Below are positions 60,207-64,000 of a stretch of 64,000 nt of DNA, in pieces. The stretch comes from an uncultured Rhodospirillaceae bacterium (GTDB lineage Bacteria > Pseudomonadota > Alphaproteobacteria > Azospirillales > Azospirillaceae). Below the pieces are notes generated by a model, which was not told the origin of the DNA, did no database searches, and worked only from the letters and a program-made list of their open reading frames with translations. Position numbers and translations under genes: made by a program. Every line of letters begins with the position of its first letter. The stretch's first letter is position 1. The stretch is taken from contig CALBDS010000059.1 of the NCBI GenBank assembly GCA_937927415.1, positions 124,001 to 188,000 of the forward strand. The letters are read 5' to 3'.

Positions 60207-60680
60207 ATGGGCGCTTTTGCCGCCAAGGATCCCGATTTCGAACAGCGGGTGCGCGACAGCTTTGCCCGCCAGCGTTTCATGGACACGCTGGGCATCACCA
60301 TGGACACGGTGGAGCCGGGGGTGTGCGTGCTGTCGATGGATTTCCACCCCGATCTGTGCCAGCAGCACGGCTATGTCCACGCCGGGGCGACCACGGCGCT
60401 TGCCGATTCGGCGGCGGGTTATGCCGCGTACAGCCTGATGCCGCCGGGATCGTCGGTGCTGACGGTGGAATACAAGCTGAACCTGCTGGCCCCGGCGGCG
60501 GGGCGGCGGTTCGTCGCCCGCGCGGTGGTGGAAAAGCCGGGCCGCACCCTGTCGGTGGTCCGGTCGGAGGTATCGGCGGTGGACCACGACGGGCGGGAAC
60601 GGGCGGTGGCCCTGATGCAGGCCACCATGATGTGTCTGGCCGACACGGCGGATGCGCCGGCTACCGCTGGTCCAGCTTGA
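60207..60680 (+). CDS. PaaI-like hotdog acyl-CoA thioesterase
   Basis: The 157-aa hotdog protein has the thioesterase motif GYVHAGATTALADSAAGYAA (the HGG-type region) and VEYKLNLLAPAAG, as in PaaI/YbgC-type acyl-CoA thioesterases. It hydrolyses an acyl- or phenylacetyl-CoA. ATG 60207 has GGAGGA at 8 nt. It is divergent from the TetR gene, and its last 20 nt overlap the OmpA-like gene on the other strand. Which thioester is used is unknown. Confidence 0.82.
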   Translation: MGAFAAKDPDFEQRVRDSFARQRFMDTLGITMDTVEPGVCVLSMDFHPDLCQQHGYVHAGATTALADSAAGYAAYSLMPPGSSVLTVEYKLNLLAPAAGRRFVARAVVEKPGRTLSVVRSEVSAVDHDGRERAVALMQATMMCLADTADAPATAGPA

Positions 60681-62088
60681 TTTCGATGCGGCGGTTGCGG
60701 GCCAGGGCCTCGTCCGTGCGCCCGGTGTCCAGCGGCTGGAACTCGCCGAAACCGGCGGCGGCCAGCCGCTCCGCCGGAATGCCCTGTTCGCTCAGGTATT
60801 TCACCACGGCGATGGCCCGCGCCGCCGACAGTTCCCAGTTGGACGGGAATTGCGGGGTGTTGATGGGCCGCTGATCGGTGTGCCCATCCACCCGCAGCAC
60901 CCAGTTGATGTCACCGGGGATCGACTGGCCGATGTCGATCAGGGTGTGGGCCAGTTGCGCCAGCCGCTGCTTGCCGCCCTCTTCCAGGCTGGCTGAGGCG
61001 GTGGGGAACAGCAGTTCCGACTGGAACACGAAACGGTCGCCGACGATGCGCACGTCGGGACGGTTGCCCAGCGCCTCCCGCACCCGCCCGAAGAATTCGG
61101 AGCGGTAGCGGGCCAACTCCTGCACCTTGCTGGCGAGCGCCTGATTGAGCCGGGCGCCCAATTCGGCAATCTGCACCTTCTGTTCCGACGCCTGCTTTTC
61201 CGACGCTTCCAGCGCCCCGCCGATTTCTGCCAACTGCTTGCGCAACAGGGCGATCTGCTGGTTCAGCAGGTCGATCTGTGCCGCACTTTGCCGCCCGGCC
61301 TGCTTTTCGCCGGACAGCGCCTTTTCCAGATCGGCCAGACGGATGTCGCGGGCGTCGATGTCCTTTTGTGCCAGCATGGTCTTGTCCTTGGCCTCGGCCA
61401 CCTGGGCTTCCAGCGCCTTGGAACGGTCGCGGAGCGTTCCCAGTTCGGCCAGCAGGGCTTGCCGCTGCTCCTCGCTCAGCTTCCGGTCGGCGGTCAGGCC
61501 GTCCACCTGCCCTGACAGGGTTTTCGCCTGCTCCTCGGCCAGCTTGCGGGCGGCTACCAGTTCGGCCACCTGTCCCTCCAGCGACTGGCGCGCCTCCCGC
61601 AGGGCTTTCAGGTCGGCCTGCAGGCTGGCGATTTCCTTCAGCCGCAACGTGATGGTTTCACGGTCGGCGGCGACGGTGCGGTTGAGTTCCTCCATCGCGC
61701 GGCGGGCGGCGTCGAGGTCGGCGGTGGCGATGGTCAGACGGCGGTCCAGCGCGTCCCGCGCCCCTTGCAGCGTGTCCTGCGCCTGTTTCAGCGAATCGCG
61801 CGATGCGGTCATGTCGGCCAACTGCCGGGTCAACTGGCCGTTGGCGTCGTTCAGTTCGGTGTTGGCCTGCTGCTGCATGGCCAGGATGTCGTTGAGTTCG
61901 GCCACCTTGCCGTTGAGCACGTGAAGCTGCTCGTCCCGCCCGGTGATGGCGGTGGCGAGGTAGAATTGCGCCACCACGAAGATCATCAGCAGGAAGATGA
62001 CCACCATCACCAGCGACGACAGGGCATCGACCCATCCGGGCCAGGCGCTGACGTCGGAACGGCTGTTGCGACGGCTGAGGGACGCCAT
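60661..62088 (-). CDS. Membrane-anchored coiled-coil OmpA-family protein (MotB-like)
   Basis: The 475-aa protein has one N-terminal membrane helix (SSLVMVVIFLLMIFVVAQFYL, near residues 24-44), a very long coiled coil (~55-325) and a C-terminal OmpA peptidoglycan-binding domain (~345-475). The OmpA domain includes RVDGHTDQRPINTPQFPSNWELSAARA and RRIEIKLDQR. The order membrane helix-coil-OmpA resembles MotB or PomB with a greatly extended stalk. With the MotA/ExbB-like gene upstream it could form a proton-driven stator or trans-envelope link. ATG 62088 has GGAGAG upstream. Confidence 0.88.
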   Translation of the reverse strand: MASLSRRNSRSDVSAWPGWVDALSSLVMVVIFLLMIFVVAQFYLATAITGRDEQLHVLNGKVAELNDILAMQQQANTELNDANGQLTRQLADMTASRDSLKQAQDTLQGARDALDRRLTIATADLDAARRAMEELNRTVAADRETITLRLKEIASLQADLKALREARQSLEGQVAELVAARKLAEEQAKTLSGQVDGLTADRKLSEEQRQALLAELGTLRDRSKALEAQVAEAKDKTMLAQKDIDARDIRLADLEKALSGEKQAGRQSAAQIDLLNQQIALLRKQLAEIGGALEASEKQASEQKVQIAELGARLNQALASKVQELARYRSEFFGRVREALGNRPDVRIVGDRFVFQSELLFPTASASLEEGGKQRLAQLAHTLIDIGQSIPGDINWVLRVDGHTDQRPINTPQFPSNWELSAARAIAVVKYLSEQGIPAERLAAAGFGEFQPLDTGRTDEALARNRRIEIKLDQR

Positions 62089-62132
62089 GGGGCGGCTCTC
62101 CTTTCACGCAAAACCCGCAAGGGGCGGGCGGT

Positions 62133-63266
62133 TCAGCGGGATTCGGGTTCTTCCGCCAGGGCGGCGATGGTGCGGGTCAGCACCTTGATCTCGGTGCGGA
62201 TCTCGTGGACCGCCTGAGTGCGGCCGGTGACCGATTCCTCCACCAGCCGCGCCAGATAGACGTCGATGTTGCGCAGGTGCTGGCGCGAGCTTTCGTCCAG
62301 CCCGCCCATGTTGGCTTCCAGCAGGCGGGTCAGGACGTGTTTCATCTCCACCTGATTTTCCGCCAGCTTGACCAGCAGGCTCTGTTCCGCCCGCATCTGG
62401 TCGGTCAGGGCCGACAGCCGTTCGGTCAGCGCCACCAGATTGGTGTTGGACGACCGCCGGCTGTCCTCCGCCGCCGCGACGGTGCGCTGCAGCGTCTCCA
62501 TGTTCTCCGCCGTGGTTTCCAGCAGCGCCTGGACATAGGCGGGGATCGACTGGTCGCCGGTTTCCAGCCCGGTGGCCCCCGACGACAGCCGGGTGGCCCC
62601 GGACAGCCAATCCTCCACATCCTGGAAGAAGCGGTTCTGCGCTTGGCCCGCCTGGAGTTCCAGGAACCCCAGCACCAGCGACCCTGCCAGACCGAACAGG
62701 GAGGAGGAAAAGGCGGTCCCCATGCCCACCAGCGGGGTTTCCAGCCCGGCTTTCAGATTGGCGAACATCTGCCCCACATCGCCGGTCCCCACCGACAGCG
62801 TGCCGATGACCCCGCCCACCGACCGCACGGTGGTCAGCAGGCCCCAGAAGGTGCCCAGCAGCCCCAGGAAGATCAGCAGCCCGATCAGATAGCGCGACAG
62901 TTCGCGGGATTCGTCCAGACGCGCGGCGATGCCGTCCAGCAGCGAGCGCATGGACAGGGCCGACAGCATCAGCCGTCCCTTTTTTTCCCCCAGCATGCGC
63001 GCCATGGGGGCCAGCAGCACCGGCTCGGTGGGAGCGGCGCTATGGGAGGTCTGGTAATGCTTGAGCCACGCCACCTCGGGCCGCAGCATCACGACCTGGC
63101 GGAAGATGTAGATGATGCCGACCACCAGCGCCCCCAGGATCAGCCCGTTCAGCGCCGGGTTGGTCATGAACGCGCTCTCCAGCGCCGGGAACAGCAGTGC
63201 TGCCACCCCCCCGACCACCAGCAGAAACAGGATCATCCGGGTCAGATACCGCTCGGGGCGGGTCAT
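62133..63266 (-). CDS. MotA/TolQ/ExbB-like proton channel protein
   Basis: The 377-aa membrane protein has an N-terminal pair of helices (ILFLLVVGGVAALLFPAL, LILGALVVGIIYIFR) and a MotA/TolQ/ExbB domain (~130-230: LIGLLIFLGLLGTFWGLLTTV, TPLVGMGTAFSSSLFGLAGSLVLGF). A long helical C-terminal part (~240-375) follows. The 5' end of the frame to 63404 is not used because ATG 63266 (MTRPERY) is directly before the first helix. It is 44 nt upstream of the OmpA-coiled-coil gene and 43 nt downstream of an OmpA-like gene, so the three form one operon. Confidence 0.88.
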   Translation of the reverse strand: MTRPERYLTRMILFLLVVGGVAALLFPALESAFMTNPALNGLILGALVVGIIYIFRQVVMLRPEVAWLKHYQTSHSAAPTEPVLLAPMARMLGEKKGRLMLSALSMRSLLDGIAARLDESRELSRYLIGLLIFLGLLGTFWGLLTTVRSVGGVIGTLSVGTGDVGQMFANLKAGLETPLVGMGTAFSSSLFGLAGSLVLGFLELQAGQAQNRFFQDVEDWLSGATRLSSGATGLETGDQSIPAYVQALLETTAENMETLQRTVAAAEDSRRSSNTNLVALTERLSALTDQMRAEQSLLVKLAENQVEMKHVLTRLLEANMGGLDESSRQHLRNIDVYLARLVEESVTGRTQAVHEIRTEIKVLTRTIAALAEEPESR

Positions 63267-63309
63267 GTGGGCACGGGCCTCCGGTATGCTGGGCTGGCGG
63301 GCTGCCGGC

Positions 63310-64000
63310 TCACTCGTTGAGGAACTCCAGGTCGATACGGTCATCGGGGCCGTCCTCTGCGGTGTTACCCAACGCGCGGATGTCCACCCGCATGCTGCGC
63401 ACACCCAGCGCCGACAGCCGCTCGCGCACCGCCATCGCCCGCGCCAGCGACTTCTGCCGCGCTTCCCGCGCCATATCCGGCGAACCGGAGGCGTAGGAAC
63501 GCACCTGCAGCCGCATGGACGGGCTGGCGTTCATCCGTTCCGCCACCTGCGCCAGCACGGGTTCCGCGCTTGGCGGCACCGCGACCTCGATGGCGTCGAA
63601 AAACACCGACAGGTTGGCCGGTTTCGGCGGCACCGGGGCCGGGCGTTCCGTGGGCAGGGCAGCCACCGCCGGGGGAGGGGCGGCGGACGGGGGCGGGGGA
63701 GTGGGCACCGGGCGGTTGGGAGCCGGGGCCGGCGCCGGCGCCCCGCGGGGGGCGTCGGGCGGGTTGACCGGGCTTTCTTCCGCGATGACCGGCGCCATGG
63801 GCGGTTCGACCGGAACGGGCGCCACGAACTTGCGGGGCGCCGGTACGGGCTTGGGCGTGCCGAGGCGGGGGGGTGGTGGGACCGGCAAAGGGTCCGCGTT
63901 CTCCAGCGTGAGCTTGCCTTGCGCGGGCGGCGGCACAACCGGAGCCGCGGGCGCCGGCTTGTCCACCGTGATCCGCACCTGCGCCGATGCCGGGATCGTC
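63310..64000 (-). CDS. Exported OmpA-domain protein, Pro-rich (5' partial)
   Basis: The frame runs off the right edge. Reading inward, TIPASAQVRITVDKP looks like a signal peptide end (ASA-Q), so a start beyond the window is likely and GTG 63978 is only an internal codon. The visible ~230 residues are a long Pro/Ala-rich linker followed by an OmpA-like C-terminal domain (last ~100: LAQVAERMNASPSMRLQVRSYA, SLARAMAVRERLSALGV, RIDLEFLNE). It would bind peptidoglycan in the periplasm. It is the first gene visible of the leftward envelope operon. Confidence 0.85.
   Translation of the reverse strand, partial: TIPASAQVRITVDKPAPAAPVVPPPAQGKLTLENADPLPVPPPPRLGTPKPVPAPRKFVAPVPVEPPMAPVIAEESPVNPPDAPRGAPAPAPAPNRPVPTPPPPSAAPPPAVAALPTERPAPVPPKPANLSVFFDAIEVAVPPSAEPVLAQVAERMNASPSMRLQVRSYASGSPDMAREARQKSLARAMAVRERLSALGVRSMRVDIRALGNTAEDGPDDRIDLEFLNE

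Noticed and set aside
1..64000. tRNA, rRNA, CRISPR, insertion sequences, prophage genes
   Set aside because: I looked for cloverleaf arms, direct repeat arrays, transposase motifs and phage structural genes and saw none convincing.

Overview
The window is a chromosomal stretch of a very GC-rich (about 70% by eye) Gram-negative bacterium. LPS-export and outer-membrane genes (lptG, surA), a FixL/FixJ-like kinase-regulator pair, TPR-glycosyltransferase arrays, a group 3b-type [NiFe]-hydrogenase and a PuuR-type regulator beside gabDT together suggest an alphaproteobacterium of the Rhodospirillales/Azospirillum type. That placement is inference. I saw no rRNA, tRNA, CRISPR array, transposase or phage gene. 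Nearly all of the window is coding, with many 1-11 nt gene overlaps.

Region 1 (1-10.1 kb) is a surface-glycan or protein-glycosylation island. It holds two large proteins built of alternating TPR arrays and GT9-like domains (one runs off the left edge), a divergent sugar-1-phosphate nucleotidyltransferase homologue, a small PPC-like protein and a TPR-methyltransferase. Region 2 (10.1-15.3 kb) has a tandem universal stress protein, a MASE1 histidine kinase overlapping a FixJ-like regulator, and a YbaL/Kef-type antiporter.

Region 3 (15.3-30.0 kb) is the most unusual part. A leftward operon encodes a citrate-synthase-fold enzyme, a methyltransferase and the SbnA/SbnB pair that makes L-2,3-diaminopropionate. 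From the same AT-rich intergenic region, which carries a Fur-box-like palindrome, a rightward set begins. It encodes a two-repeat small protein, an ACP-dehydratase fusion, an ACP, a GcvT-like protein, a covalent ketosynthase/chain-length-factor fusion, a GNAT-like protein, a ketoreductase, an HxxxDG acyltransferase, a malonyltransferase and a compact AMP-ligase. I read this as a non-canonical reducing type II PKS/FAS without an enoylreductase. It could make a polyenyl or unsaturated acyl chain, possibly joined to a diaminopropionate-derived group. I recognise no described system with this gene set.

Region 4 (30.0-39.0 kb) carries a lipoprotein, an O-antigen-ligase-like membrane protein, lptG-surA-pdxA without lptD between lptG and surA, a DUF3095 protein, an exported Pro/Ala-rich protein, a 60-aa protein and a membrane-anchored HNH nuclease. 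Region 5 (39.2-43.9 kb) is a five-gene group 3b-type hydrogenase operon that includes a cyclic-nucleotide-binding-domain protein and ends in a strong intrinsic terminator.

Region 6 (44.0-51.3 kb) has an SDR enzyme, a methyltransferase and a three-gene operon. The operon encodes an ABC-type binding-protein/permease fusion, a second permease (no ATPase is present) and a 1003-aa fusion of a type I periplasmic-binding receptor to an MscS-type channel. Region 7 (51.3-64.0 kb) has PuuR-gabD-gabT, a response-regulator diguanylate cyclase, a histidine phosphatase, NnrD, enolase, a TetR regulator divergent from a thioesterase, and a leftward envelope operon (OmpA-like, ExbB/MotA-like, MotB/OmpA-like) that runs off the right edge.
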